This document shows positions 46,067 through 55,240 of a stretch of 64,000 nucleotides of DNA, piece after piece. Both the position numbers and the translations under genes were made by a program. This DNA is from Closterium sp. NIES-65. Lineage: Eukaryota; Streptophyta; Zygnematophyceae; Desmidiales; Closteriaceae. The DNA lies in NCBI GenBank assembly GCA_948144175.1, contig CANXME010000875.1, positions 496,001 to 560,000 on the forward strand. Reading direction: 5' to 3'. A model generated the notes under the pieces. It saw only the letters and a program-made list of their open reading frames with translations, searched no databases and had not been told where the DNA came from. Within the stretch, counting starts at the first letter, position 1; every line of letters starts with the position of its first letter.

Positions 46067-47086
46067 ATTGATTCCAATGTTGAAGGATGTGTTTGGCGAA
46101 TTTCAAGCATCCGAATTCAACATCGGTAAGGTGCACGGCCTTGTGCATTTGGTCGATGACATTCGACGCTCCGGTGTCCCCGTTCACTACAACGCTAACA
46201 TGTTCGAGTTTTTTCACCAACCTCTCGTAAAGAAGGCATACCGTGCAAGCAACAAACGTGACGCTATGCCTCAAATCGTGAAGCATAGTGTCATGGCACG
46301 AATGCTGCAAACTCTTGATGACTCGGACCACAACAAGGAGGATTCGCACAATCGAATGGTCGCCCTACAAAAGGTAGATGATGCACGGTATAACATAGTC
46401 CTCTAAATTGCTTCTAACCATCTTCTCTCTGTGTTATAACAAGTGCACCCCAATCCCGACCGCAGGCCATGGAAACTGGGAGAAACACACTCGTGGCCAC
46501 GTCGCACAAGGTGAACTGGAGGGACTCTCGAGTTGTTGGCGGCGATCTTTGGCGGGAATACGAAACCGCAGCACCTGGCGACATGTTGCAGCTCCGCGCC
46601 TTGTTGTCACAACGACAAGCCGATGGCGTTGAATTAAGCAACGAAATCCAAGTCAGAAAGGGCTTGGCTATACCAGGTGATGAGGACTTCACAAAGTATT
46701 CTAGTCAAACGCACTATGTGCGGGCAACTCCAATGCTCATGAAGGCACCTTGGTTCAGTGATGTTGCTGTTTTGGGATCTGAGGTGGAAGTGTTACCGGA
46801 TGGCACGAGGAAGCCCAAGGATGTGATCTGGTATGCGCGGTTGCTGCTCTTGTTCGTAGTTGCACCAAAGGATCCAGCAGCAAAATTGGCGGACCAGAAG
46901 GAGCGTGCGTTCGTTAGGTTCTACCGCGTTACCGACGAGGTGCATGCATCCCATTGTCCTGTGCTAAGGTGGGAGGAACCGGATAATGAGTATCAGGTGT
47001 TGGAGATTGACAGTATTTTGAGGGTGGCTCATGTGGTTCCTATTGCTGGGGATAAGTTTGTGCTCAATAAGTTCAAATTCTACTGA

Positions 47087-48324
47087 AAAACTCCTGATCT
47101 TCACTGGTTTTTGTTTAATCGTATGCAGCCTTTCACAATCGTTGCACCCCTTTCATAATCAGTAGGAAACCCATGCGGACCAAATTAGCCCCATTCTTAG
47201 CAAACCATTCTGTGAAGAGCATTTGTTGTTCATTCAAATCTGTTTGTTTTCTCACGCGGACATGCGAGGATTTCAATGTCGTAACTGCAACACTGTTTTG
47301 CTAAACAATGGAAATGTTATGCCGTGCGAGGTGCGAATCATATGTTTACGCTGAAATTTTAAACTCTCGATAAACTAGGTCGTGGTGACGAAATCAGTTT
47401 CTTGATTGTTTTTTTTTTTTTTTACACAGCTCACTCGATTGTTAACTGCGGCACTGTTTGGCAGCACTATCACTTTCGTGTTGTCTCTTTGTGCCAGCAA
47501 GTTGGCAGTTGGTCTGTGGGCTTGGTACAGCGTACATTACAGTTTTGGCTGGATTTCTGCACCAAGACTTCCGGTGAGCTGTTGCCTTGCTGGCTAGCCG
47601 AGGCGCTGTGCGAAAAAAGAGGCGTGAAACTGTCGCAACACTCTGACTCTGTGCTTCGCAAAGTCGGCTCGGTTTGCCCTGCTGGCTAGTTGCGCGACAA
47701 AAGAGCCCACCATCGATGTGCAGCGTTGACAGTTGGATGTTTCTGACTGTTGACATGTATGTGCATCGATCAAAATGTGGGCAGGGTCAATGTATTTTGT
47801 TGCGTGATTGCACGGTGCGGAACTGCAGAACCTTCTAAACATTCTTCTGTTCGACTCAAAAAAGATGTCGAAAAAAACAAACGTGTGATGTATCTGCCCG
47901 TCCGATCTGATTGGCAGTTCGCTAAAGTCCAGAAACACCGATGTCTTCTGTCCACGTCATTCCGACCTCATTCCGTTTTGCTAAACCGAGTCAGAAAATA
48001 CACAACTTTCTGTACCGTTGGGGAAACCGCGCCATGCCCTTTTGGTCGCAAATTTGCCAGTAGCCACATTAACAGATACTTTCACGCACCGCTTGTGCTC
48101 ACAGTATCCCGCCTAAAAAGAATCACAACGGTAGAAGCCTACGGGTAGCCTTTACTTCCCTGCTCTGTACCATATGCCATGTGTGCTCCAGCTATTCCTA
48201 AAGTTAAGTGCTTTGGACGGGGTAATTATAAAAAAAAATAGTACTGCCCCACAGCCATCAATCCCGACCTTTCGTTTCCATCGCTGTCCCCACTCTCTCT
48301 CCACCAGCGGATCCTCGTCCCCTC
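47087..48324. other. Spacer between transposase and downstream gene
   Basis: No gene seen. Contains a run of 15 T at 47409-47423 and AT-rich, non-repetitive sequence. The transposase 3' UTR and the promoter of the next gene should lie here; no certain polyadenylation or TATA site can be named. Confidence 0.5.
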
Positions 48325-49899
48325 ATGGCTGAACTGCCTCGTGAGTTTCTGGAGGGTCGTGCCAAGAGGAAGAAGAACATCCCTGCTAGGTTTCGTAATT
48401 ATGAAACAGAGTACCCTGGTTCACGCGGGCGAGCAGTAGCACATGGAGAGTTAAGCAAAGCACAGAAAACTACTCAGGCAGGTACACCAGTCAACCCTGC
48501 TCCCTTGGTTGGTAGTCCTGCACCTGCCGCAAGCGGTCCTCCAACGGTTGCAAGTGATTCAGCCGTGGTAACTAATGGTGCTACCGTAATTGGATTTACT
48601 GCAACGAACGTCAGCGCAGAGAACGTGATAGGTTCTCAGGAGGACGGCTCTCACGACAACCTTGCCGCCTCAGGGTCCGACCTCGCCGTCGTCCGCACAG
48701 GTACTATCCCTTTTCAACCCACGAAAACTATTGGTTTTCTTCTTGTGTGGTTCACTTTACTAAACCGTTTAGTTGTTTGTTTTCTTTTTCAGGGACCCCA
48801 ATCTCCTCATACCGGAACGTGTATCATCGGGAAGCTAACACGTTCAACTCGCTAGAGGCCTCAATTCGCGTTACACTCGCCACCATTGTGGATACGCTCG
48901 ACAGCGTCAACGAGAGGCTTCGGCACACCAAAGAAACACAGCGAGCCCTCCTCAAAATCGTCACCGAACTCTCCAAAAACATCAATCTACCTAGCTGGGG
49001 GTCTGATGTTCAAGTCCAGGTGTGTTTAGTTAACTGATTCGTTAACCGTTCCGTTTTCGCATCAATGCTTTCCAACATCAAGCTAACAAACTCTTCCGTT
49101 GCTCTTTGCTGCAGGATAAGTTTGGCGAAGTGTTTGACACGGTGTTGAACGGTGCTAAGCTCGAGAATCGGAGGATCTATCCGTCCCCCGAAGAGTTCAA
49201 GGCCGTTTTGTCTGATGTGCTAGATGTGCAGGTCGAAGAGGCTGCTAGGTTGAACTCTGATTTTAGGAACAAAAATTGGGGCGATAAAATGAGAACTCTT
49301 TGCAATGGCAGGAGAGGGAAGCTTAGCACCAAATTGCGGCAGTGTGCATATGCTCTTCTCAAAGATCCTCTTGACAAAGTCGTCCCGAATGACGTCGACG
49401 CTCGACGGAACTACGCTACGAACTACCTGTGTGGTGAGTTACTGATGTGCTGATTTCACTATTTGTGACTACTCTAATTTTTTCCTTTTTGGTCGCTGCA
49501 AAGTTGTTTGGCCTGCCATGGCATGCTCTGGGTGAAAATCCCCTAGCTAGCCCAGCCTTTATCACCGCCGCCAGTGCGTGGTACAAGGAACCCCCCGAAG
49601 ATGTTGCGCTCACGATCGATCAAGTCTGCTACACCCTGTATGCGGTGAGTGGTTTGAACTGTTTATATATTAAATACAAAGCTCCTCTTCTGTACTGATC
49701 AACTCTTAGTGTTGTCCGCCAGGTTGAGAACAGCATGATCACAACCATGAGTAGTCTGCATTCGGAACAGTCATCAAACAAGCGGGAAATGGACATCAGG
49801 AAGGCCCAGATTGAGCGGTGGATTGACAGGGCCAATATTCCTCTTATAGCTGGTCATTATGATTTCGGTGAAGTGTGTGTCCTCAATTGGCGTAGGTAA
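48325..49899 (+). CDS. Hypothetical spliced gene next to the transposase
   Basis: Five exons inferred from GT-AG sites: 48325-48700, 48793-49019, 49115-49433, 49504-49644, 49723-49899. The start ATG is followed by a basic N-terminus (GRAKRKKNIPARFRNYE) and an Ala/Val/Thr-rich stretch. Exon 2 is helical and heptad-like (ATIVDTLDSVNERLRHTKE). Exon 3 is acidic/basic with DKFGEVFDTVLNG. Exon 4 holds LFGLPWHALGENP, and exon 5 ends VCVLNWRR. Junctions 1-2, 2-3 and 4-5 keep phase; the exon 3-4 junction is off by one base, so either the splice site differs or a one-base indel damages the gene. I do not recognise the family. Its position just after a transposase on the same strand suggests a transposon accessory gene; a host gene is the alternative. 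Confidence 0.55.
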
Positions 49900-50487
49900 A
49901 ATGTAATGCCTTTTTAATGATATTTTGATTTTTTAATCTAGCCGAATTTATTGCATATAGCGATTAGAAATTAGCATTTGAGAAATTGGTTTACGTGCGT
50001 GCGTAAATTGGTGTACCAAGTTTTGAGTATAACGGATGTATCAATTCTATGCCAATTTGAGTATAACGGATATATCTATTCCAAATTTGATTCCATAGTG
50101 TCGTATCTTTTGTGATTCTAAAGGGAGTCAACTTTTATCCGTTTTTAGACCCTAGTACAAATAATGAAATGTTACGAAATGACATGTGTAACAACATTCC
50201 ATCCAAACCCTGCTGACATGGCAACATTTCGCGTGACTCCCAGCAGTCTGCCCGTGGTTGGCGAAGCTCCAGCATTCTCGAACACTTCAAGCACACTGTG
50301 TTTCCATGCAATCGCTACCCAGTATTTCGCACCAACATCGAGAACCCAACTGTCAGGCACATTCGAACCTGACTTCCAGATATTGGCGGGAATACTCAGG
50401 AAAAGGTGCGATGTAGGCGCACTGGCCCGCTACTTAAATAAGCCCTTTTATCCCAATGGTCTAGTGGTTGGAATTCTGACAGCGTGC
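49900..50487. other. No gene recognised; left flank of element E
   Basis: AT-rich sequence with a short direct repeat (GAGTATAACGGAT at about 50026 and 50056). The right end of the Plavaka element may lie here but was not identified. The last five bases, CGTGC (50483-50487), are E's target duplication. An open stretch at 50164-50520 runs into E's LTR and is not supported as a gene. Confidence 0.45.
50483..50487. repeat. Target-site duplication of E, left copy (CGTGC)
   Basis: CGTGC directly before E's 5' LTR, matched by 57830-57834 directly after its 3' LTR. Confidence 0.9.
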
Positions 50488-50619
50488 TGTCACAACATTA
50501 TAGCTTACTTATTTGTGTAGGCTATAGTGGGGTATCCCATAGGGGGTACAACCCAATTAGGGTTTCCTATTTGTACTCACTTCGTTCATAGTTCATTCAT
50601 TCTCGTTCACTTCTTCTCA
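50488..50619 (+). repeat. 5' LTR of E (132 bp)
   Basis: Starts TGTCACAACATTATAG and ends TTCACTTCTTCTCA. It differs from the 3' LTR at only two sites (C/G near the start, G/A in GTAGTGGGG/GTAGTAGGG). Confidence 0.92.
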
Positions 50620-50638
50620 TGGTATCGAGCAGGTTCCC
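50620..50638 (+). other. Primer-binding site of E
   Basis: TGGTATCGAGCAGGTTCCC directly after the 5' LTR, nearly the same as the site in D. It begins like the tRNA-Met primer site but diverges after TGGTATC. Confidence 0.8.
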
Positions 50639-50739
50639 CTGTGGGAACTGTTCTTAGGGCCCACCACCGCTACCTCGTAACTTTTTTTCTGCCCGGAGCG
50701 CGCTCCGTGCCCTAGTCCTTCCTTTTTTTTTCGATCTGC

Positions 50740-51400
50740 CCTAACGGCCCCTAGCGCCCGCGCGCTGCCTGCCCTAGAGCTCGAGCGCGGCCCGCCCTAG
50801 ATCCTGCCGGCCGCCCGCCCTAGAGCCCGAGCGTCGCCCGCCCTAGCGCCCGTGCGCCGCACGCCCTAGCGCCCGAGCGCCGCCCGCCCTAGCGCCTGAG
50901 CGCCGCCCGCCCTAGCGCCCGAGCGCCGCCCGCCCTAGCGCCCGAACGGCCGCCCGCCCTGAGGCCTGAGCGCCGCCCGCCCTAGCGCCCTGACGGCCGC
51001 CCGCCCTGACGCCTGAGCGCCGCCCGACCAAGCACCCTGACGGCCGCCCGCCCTGACGCCTGAGCGCCGCCCGTCGTCGCCCTAGCGCCCGACGCCCGCG
51101 AGCCGCCCGCCGAACCGCCCGTGCAGCCGTCCGTGCAGCCGCCCGTGCAGCCGCCCAGCGTGAGCCGCCCACGACCGCCCAAGCCGCCGTCCCTGAGCCG
51201 CCCGTGCCGCCGTCCCTGAGCCGCCCGTCCAGCCGCCCGCGAGCCGCTAGTGCAGCCGCCCGCGAGCCGCCAGCGAGCCGCCCGTGCAGCCGTGCCGCCC
51301 CAGCCGCCCGTGCAGCAGACCTGCCCGAGCCGCCCGAGCCGCCCGAGCCGCCCGAGCCGCCTGCGCCGCCCGCACCGCCCCAGCAGCACGAGCCGCCCGA
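50740..51400 (+). repeat. Leader minisatellite of E
   Basis: Units of about 22-24 bp close to CCGCCCGCCCTAGCGCCCGA repeat from about 50750 to 51070, then degrade into GAGCCGCCC repeats to about 51400. They fill the untranslated leader between the primer-binding site and gag. Reading frames in this stretch are open by composition only. Confidence 0.8.
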
Positions 51401-51544
51401 GCCGCCCGAGCACCCTGAGGTGCCGAGCTCCTGCTCCTGTTGGGCTGCTGCTGCTCCCGGGCCGGCGCAGCTGCTGTTCTGCCGTGTTGCTGCGCCGCTG
51501 TGCTACCCGACTCTTCCTGCCCGGTGAGACTATCAGCTGCTACA

Positions 51545-54500
51545 ATGGCCACCCCCAGTGTCCTGGCTTTTGACGCTGAGGGTCGCGCCATTGACTTTGC
51601 AGTCTGGATTGAGGACCTGCAGCTGTACTTACTGTGCGATGCGATCGATGAGTTTTCTCTCTTTGACTTTGTCTCTGGCGCTGTCCCTGCCCCTCCTGCT
51701 GATGCTGACCCCGCTGTTCGCTCCAAGTGGGCCACACGCGATGCTGCTGCACGTCTTGCTGTGCGTCGCCACCTCCCTTCCTCCGAGCGTGCCCACTTTA
51801 GTCAGTGCAAGACCGCTCAGGCCTTGTACGACGCTGTAGTTGCGCGCTACTCCTCCCCTTCCACTGCTACACTGAGCCGCCTCATGCTACCGTACCTCTT
51901 CCCTGACCTTGCAGCCTTTCCCACAGTCACTGACCTCTTTACCCACCTTCGCGCTAGTGACACTCGCTACCGAGCTGCGCTTCCTGCTGCCTTCCTTGCC
52001 GAAAACCCCCCTCCCATGTACATCACTCTCTACTTTCTAGTCACCCGTCTTCCAGAGTCCCTTCATGCTGTTAGGGACCAGTTTCTCTCTGTCTGTCCCA
52101 CCACTCTCACTGTCGACCTCCTTGAGAAGTCCCTGCTAGCGGCCGAGAAGAGCATAGTCGCTGTAGGGGCCTCTCGTGGTGACCCGCGCACCCCCATCTT
52201 TGAGGGGTGTTCTCCTTCCCCCCTGTTACCCTCTGTCGCCTCTGCTGCTGCGGCCGACCTCGTTGGTTTAGAGTCGGTCGGTGCGGCGTCTGCCCCCAGC
52301 GGTAGGCGTCGCTCTGGCAGGAGCAAGGGGGGCAAGGGAGCGGGTGGAGCTAGCGGGGGCGGTGGCGGAGGAGGTGGGGGCGGCAGGGGGAGTGCGGGTG
52401 GCGGTGGGGGTGGAGGCGGGGGTGGGGGTACTAGTGGCGGCAGTGGAGGCGGAGGTGGCGGCGGAGGTGGTGGCGGTGGAGGCAGTGGGAGCGGCGGAGG
52501 CGAGGGCGGCGGTGGCGGCGGTGGCGGCGGTGGCGGCGGTGGTGGCGGTGGTCGGAGTGGCTCGTCCCAGAGGAGCGGCACTGGGGGTGGCCAGCGCCAG
52601 CAGCAGCAGCAGCAGCGCTCTCGCGACGTCCCCGGCCCCCAGCAGCTCCGTGAGTGGTACTCGCAGCGTCAGCGTGGTGGGGCGTTCGGTCCCTGCACCT
52701 ACGTCCTTCGCACCGGCGACCGCGCGGGTGATCAGTGTGGGGGCACCCACACCGCTCGCCGCTGCTTTGCCCGCCTGACCGACGCTTGGCGCCAGCAGTT
52801 TCCGGAGGCCTCTGAGATCCCCCGCTGGGGAGAGCTGTCTAGGGCTGGTGTAGCTGTGTTTGATCTTGACTTTGATGCTATCCTTGCTGCCATGTATGCT
52901 GTGACTGTTAGTGATGAGGGTGACTGTTACCGGTGCTTTCCGCCTGACCCGGGCATAGGTACTGCTGTGCCAGGTGCCAGTGAGGCTGCTGCTCTAGGTG
53001 CCAGTGCGTCTGTGCTCTCAGGTGCTAGTGAGTCTGCCCTCTCAGGTACTGTGTCGGCTTCTCCCTCCCACACCTTCACCCTTGACTCTGGGGCGTCTCG
53101 CTCCTTCTTTCGGGACCGCACCACTCTCACGCCGCTTAGTCGGCCTGTTGCGGTGTCCCTGGCTGACCCCTCTGGGGGTCCTGTCCTGTCTCGTTTCTCC
53201 ACAGTCCTCCCGTGTCCGGCGGCTCCCTCTGGCACCCTGACTGGTCTTTACCTCCCCTCGTTCTCTACGAACCTGGTGAGTGGTGCTGACCTACAGGATG
53301 CGGGTGTCCACCAGTTCACTCCTGCTCGTCAGCGGGTGACACACTGCACAGAGGCTAGCACAGGTCGCCACCTGGCTACGTTTACACGTCAGCCAGGGTC
53401 GAGCCTGTACACACTGACCACTGCTTCTCCCCCAGTTCCTGAGTCTGGTCGAGTCCCTTCGTCTGGTCAGGTGTTTGCTGCAGCGTCCAGGTCTGGTCCT
53501 GAGTCTGCCCCCTGTTCGTGTCGCCGTCTGTCTCACGAGACTCTCCTCTGGCACCACCGCCTTGGCCACCCCTCTCTGCTTCGGCTCAGAGGCATGGCCT
53601 CCCGTCTTCTTGTGTCTGGTCTCCCCCAGTCCCTCCCTCCCCTTCCTCCGGGCCCTGGCCCTGCCTGTGTCCCCTGTGTCGAGGGGCGCCAGCGTGCTGC
53701 CCCTCACTCCTCCCAGTTTCCTCCGACAGAGGCTCCGTTGCAGACGCTTCACATGGACATGTGGGGCCCTGCCCGCGTCCGTGGACTCGGTCACGAGCGC
53801 AACTTCCTGTTGGTGGTTGACGACTACTCGCGTTACACCACAGTCTTCCCCTTGCGCAGCAAGGGTGATGTCACTGAGGTGCTGATCGACTGGATCCGCA
53901 CAGCTCGTCTCCAGCTCAGGCAGAGCTTTGGCTCGGACTTTCCTGTGTTGCGTCTGCACTCGGACAGAGGCGGAGAGTTCTCCTCTGGCCTTCTGCGTGC
54001 CTTCTGTCGTGTGCGAGGCATCCGCCACACCTTCACGCTTCCGGACTCACCGCAGCAAAATGGGATTGCAGAGCGCCGCATTGGCATGGTCATGGACGTC
54101 GCTCGTACGTCTATGATGCATGCGGCTGCCCCCAATTTTTTGTGGCCGTTTGCGGTCAGGTACGCGGCGCATCAGATCAACCTCCACCCCAGGGTCTCCA
54201 GGCCGGAGACCTCCCCAGCCCTGCTGTGGACGGAGAAGGTTGGCGATGCGTCGGCGTTCCGGGTCTGGGGATCTCGGGCGTTTGTCCGCGACTTGTCTGC
54301 GGACAAGCTGTCCCCTCACGCTGCTCCCTGCGTCTTCCTGGGGTTCCCCCCCGACGCCCCTGGGTGGCAGTTCTACCACCCCACCTCTCGACGTGTTCTG
54401 TCCTCCCAGGACGTCACGTTCGACGAGTCGGTACCCTACTACCGCCTCTTCCCCTACCGCACTCCGTCCCTCCCCCCGCCCCCGCTCTTCTTGGTACCAG

Positions 54501-55240
54501 GTCCCCCCCCGGTAGATCCCCTCCCCCCTCAGGGTCCTGCTCCTTCAGGTGTGTCTCAGGTAGACGCGGTCGAGCCTGTCGAGGTCGCTGGTGACTCTGG
54601 TACTGCTGCGGGAGCTGAGCCTGGGGGTGCTGGGACTGGAGGTGCTACACCTGGGGGTGCTGAGCCTGGGGGTGCGGAGTCTGGAGGTGCTGAGCGTGGG
54701 GGTGCTGAGTCTGGGGGTGCTGGGCCTGGGGGTGCTGGGCCTGGGGGTGCTGAGCCCGGGGGTGCTGAGCCTGGGGGTGCTGAGTCTGGGGGTGCTGAGC
54801 CTGGGGGTGCTGAGCCTGGGGGTGCTCTACCTGAGGGTGCTGAGCCTGGAGGTTCTCCGCCTGGAGGTGCTTCGTCTCGCCGAGAGCCACTCTCCCCGCA
54901 GAAGCTGCGTAAGTGGTTTGCCCGTCGCTGGAGGCGTGCTGCAGGTGCTGGAGGTTCTTCGACTACTGAGGGTGCTGCTGCCGAGGGTCCCGGAGGTGCT
55001 CGTCCTGGGAGTACTGGAGTTGCTGGGCCTGCGGGTTCGACTGGAGCTGGTGCTGCTGAGGGTGTTCGCGCTGAGACTACTGCTGGCGGTCTGACTGGCG
55101 GTGCTCCTGGTGCTGCTGGGGGTTCTGGTGCTGCTGGAGGTGCTGTTGGAGGTGTTGCTGGAGGTGCTGCTGGAGCGGGTACTCCTGCTTGGGGTCCTGG
55201 TGCTGTCCCTGCTGTTTCTCGCGTCGCCACGCGGCCCTGA
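51545..55240 (+). CDS. Copia gag-protease-integrase of E, up to the premature stop
   Basis: Starts MATPSVLAFDAEGR; the same start is conserved in D and I, so I prefer it to the upstream in-frame ATG at 51440. Gag helices (residues 1-250) are followed by about 75 nearly pure glycines, coded by 52345-52560. Next comes an unusual Cys/His knuckle, CX12CX3HX4C (GPCTYVLRTG onward). The protease has Asp514-Ser-Gly, and the integrase has an HHCC site and catalytic Asp738, Asp807 and Glu843. A linker of repeating GGAEP/GGAES units is coded by a 15-bp minisatellite at 54610-54850. The frame ends at TGA 55238-55240, where D has an Arg codon. What is made is therefore a truncated polyprotein without RT unless the stop is suppressed. 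Confidence 0.9.
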   Translation: MATPSVLAFDAEGRAIDFAVWIEDLQLYLLCDAIDEFSLFDFVSGAVPAPPADADPAVRSKWATRDAAARLAVRRHLPSSERAHFSQCKTAQALYDAVVARYSSPSTATLSRLMLPYLFPDLAAFPTVTDLFTHLRASDTRYRAALPAAFLAENPPPMYITLYFLVTRLPESLHAVRDQFLSVCPTTLTVDLLEKSLLAAEKSIVAVGASRGDPRTPIFEGCSPSPLLPSVASAAAADLVGLESVGAASAPSGRRRSGRSKGGKGAGGASGGGGGGGGGGRGSAGGGGGGGGGGGTSGGSGGGGGGGGGGGGGSGSGGGEGGGGGGGGGGGGGGGGRSGSSQRSGTGGGQRQQQQQQRSRDVPGPQQLREWYSQRQRGGAFGPCTYVLRTGDRAGDQCGGTHTARRCFARLTDAWRQQFPEASEIPRWGELSRAGVAVFDLDFDAILAAMYAVTVSDEGDCYRCFPPDPGIGTAVPGASEAAALGASASVLSGASESALSGTVSASPSHTFTLDSGASRSFFRDRTTLTPLSRPVAVSLADPSGGPVLSRFSTVLPCPAAPSGTLTGLYLPSFSTNLVSGADLQDAGVHQFTPARQRVTHCTEASTGRHLATFTRQPGSSLYTLTTASPPVPESGRVPSSGQVFAAASRSGPESAPCSCRRLSHETLLWHHRLGHPSLLRLRGMASRLLVSGLPQSLPPLPPGPGPACVPCVEGRQRAAPHSSQFPPTEAPLQTLHMDMWGPARVRGLGHERNFLLVVDDYSRYTTVFPLRSKGDVTEVLIDWIRTARLQLRQSFGSDFPVLRLHSDRGGEFSSGLLRAFCRVRGIRHTFTLPDSPQQNGIAERRIGMVMDVARTSMMHAAAPNFLWPFAVRYAAHQINLHPRVSRPETSPALLWTEKVGDASAFRVWGSRAFVRDLSADKLSPHAAPCVFLGFPPDAPGWQFYHPTSRRVLSSQDVTFDESVPYYRLFPYRTPSLPPPPLFLVPGPPPVDPLPPQGPAPSGVSQVDAVEPVEVAGDSGTAAGAEPGGAGTGGATPGGAEPGGAESGGAERGGAESGGAGPGGAGPGGAEPGGAEPGGAESGGAEPGGAEPGGALPEGAEPGGSPPGGASSRREPLSPQKLRKWFARRWRRAAGAGGSSTTEGAAAEGPGGARPGSTGVAGPAGSTGAGAAEGVRAETTAGGLTGGAPGAAGGSGAAGGAVGGVAGGAAGAGTPAWGPGAVPAVSRVATRP
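54600..54870 (+). repeat. 15-bp minisatellite coding the IN-RT linker of E
   Basis: About 17 units close to GGGGGTGCTGAGCCT, translated as GGAEP/GGAES/GGAGP. D has the same unit type in a different number and order; G has a different unit. Confidence 0.85.

Larger units (their letters stand above)
39968..47086 (+). pseudogene. Plavaka-type (KDZ/CACTA-related) DNA transposase, five exons, one in-frame stop
   Basis: Exons by GT-AG sites with matching phases: 39968-40938, 41417-41711, 42407-42846, 46067-46373, 46466-47086; together 2,634 bases, an exact multiple of three. Exon 1 starts with a Cys/His finger-like stretch and holds LYSDATNLSTDG followed by PVYMTLGNI, the hallmark first-acid region of Plavaka transposases. 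Exon 2 has the ADQPEACKVAG...CHRCLVRRED segment. Exon 3 has MHALDLGIFMHI, the counterpart of the LH.LDLG.FKH motif. Exon 5 carries the C-terminal domain ending VAHVVPIAGDKFVLNKFKF. A TGA at 42608-42610 interrupts exon 3 between two well-matched stretches, so the copy is probably dead, or the stop is read through or skipped. The function would be cut-and-paste transposition of its own element. The start codon is the first ATG of the conserved frame. Confidence 0.8.

Noticed and set aside
43085-46406. Three overlapping plus-strand frames of about 1,000 codons each
   Set aside because: They are three phases of one 43-bp pyrimidine minisatellite lying inside an intron whose flanking exons splice in phase; only 46067-46373 of the last frame is exon.
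50450-50482. tRNA-Glu-like stretch (CAATGGTCTAGTGGTTGGAAT) before E
   Set aside because: It looks like an A box, but no anticodon stem, B box or acceptor pairing follows, even after removing E in silico. At most a tRNA-derived scrap.
50164-50520. 118-codon plus-strand frame upstream of E
   Set aside because: It crosses E's target duplication and runs into the LTR, so its end was created by the insertion; no recognisable protein.
52063-52581. Polyproline frames opposite the glycine tracts of gag (also 9710-10216 and 30599-31057)
   Set aside because: They are the reverse reading of Gly-rich gag coding; no start context or homology.
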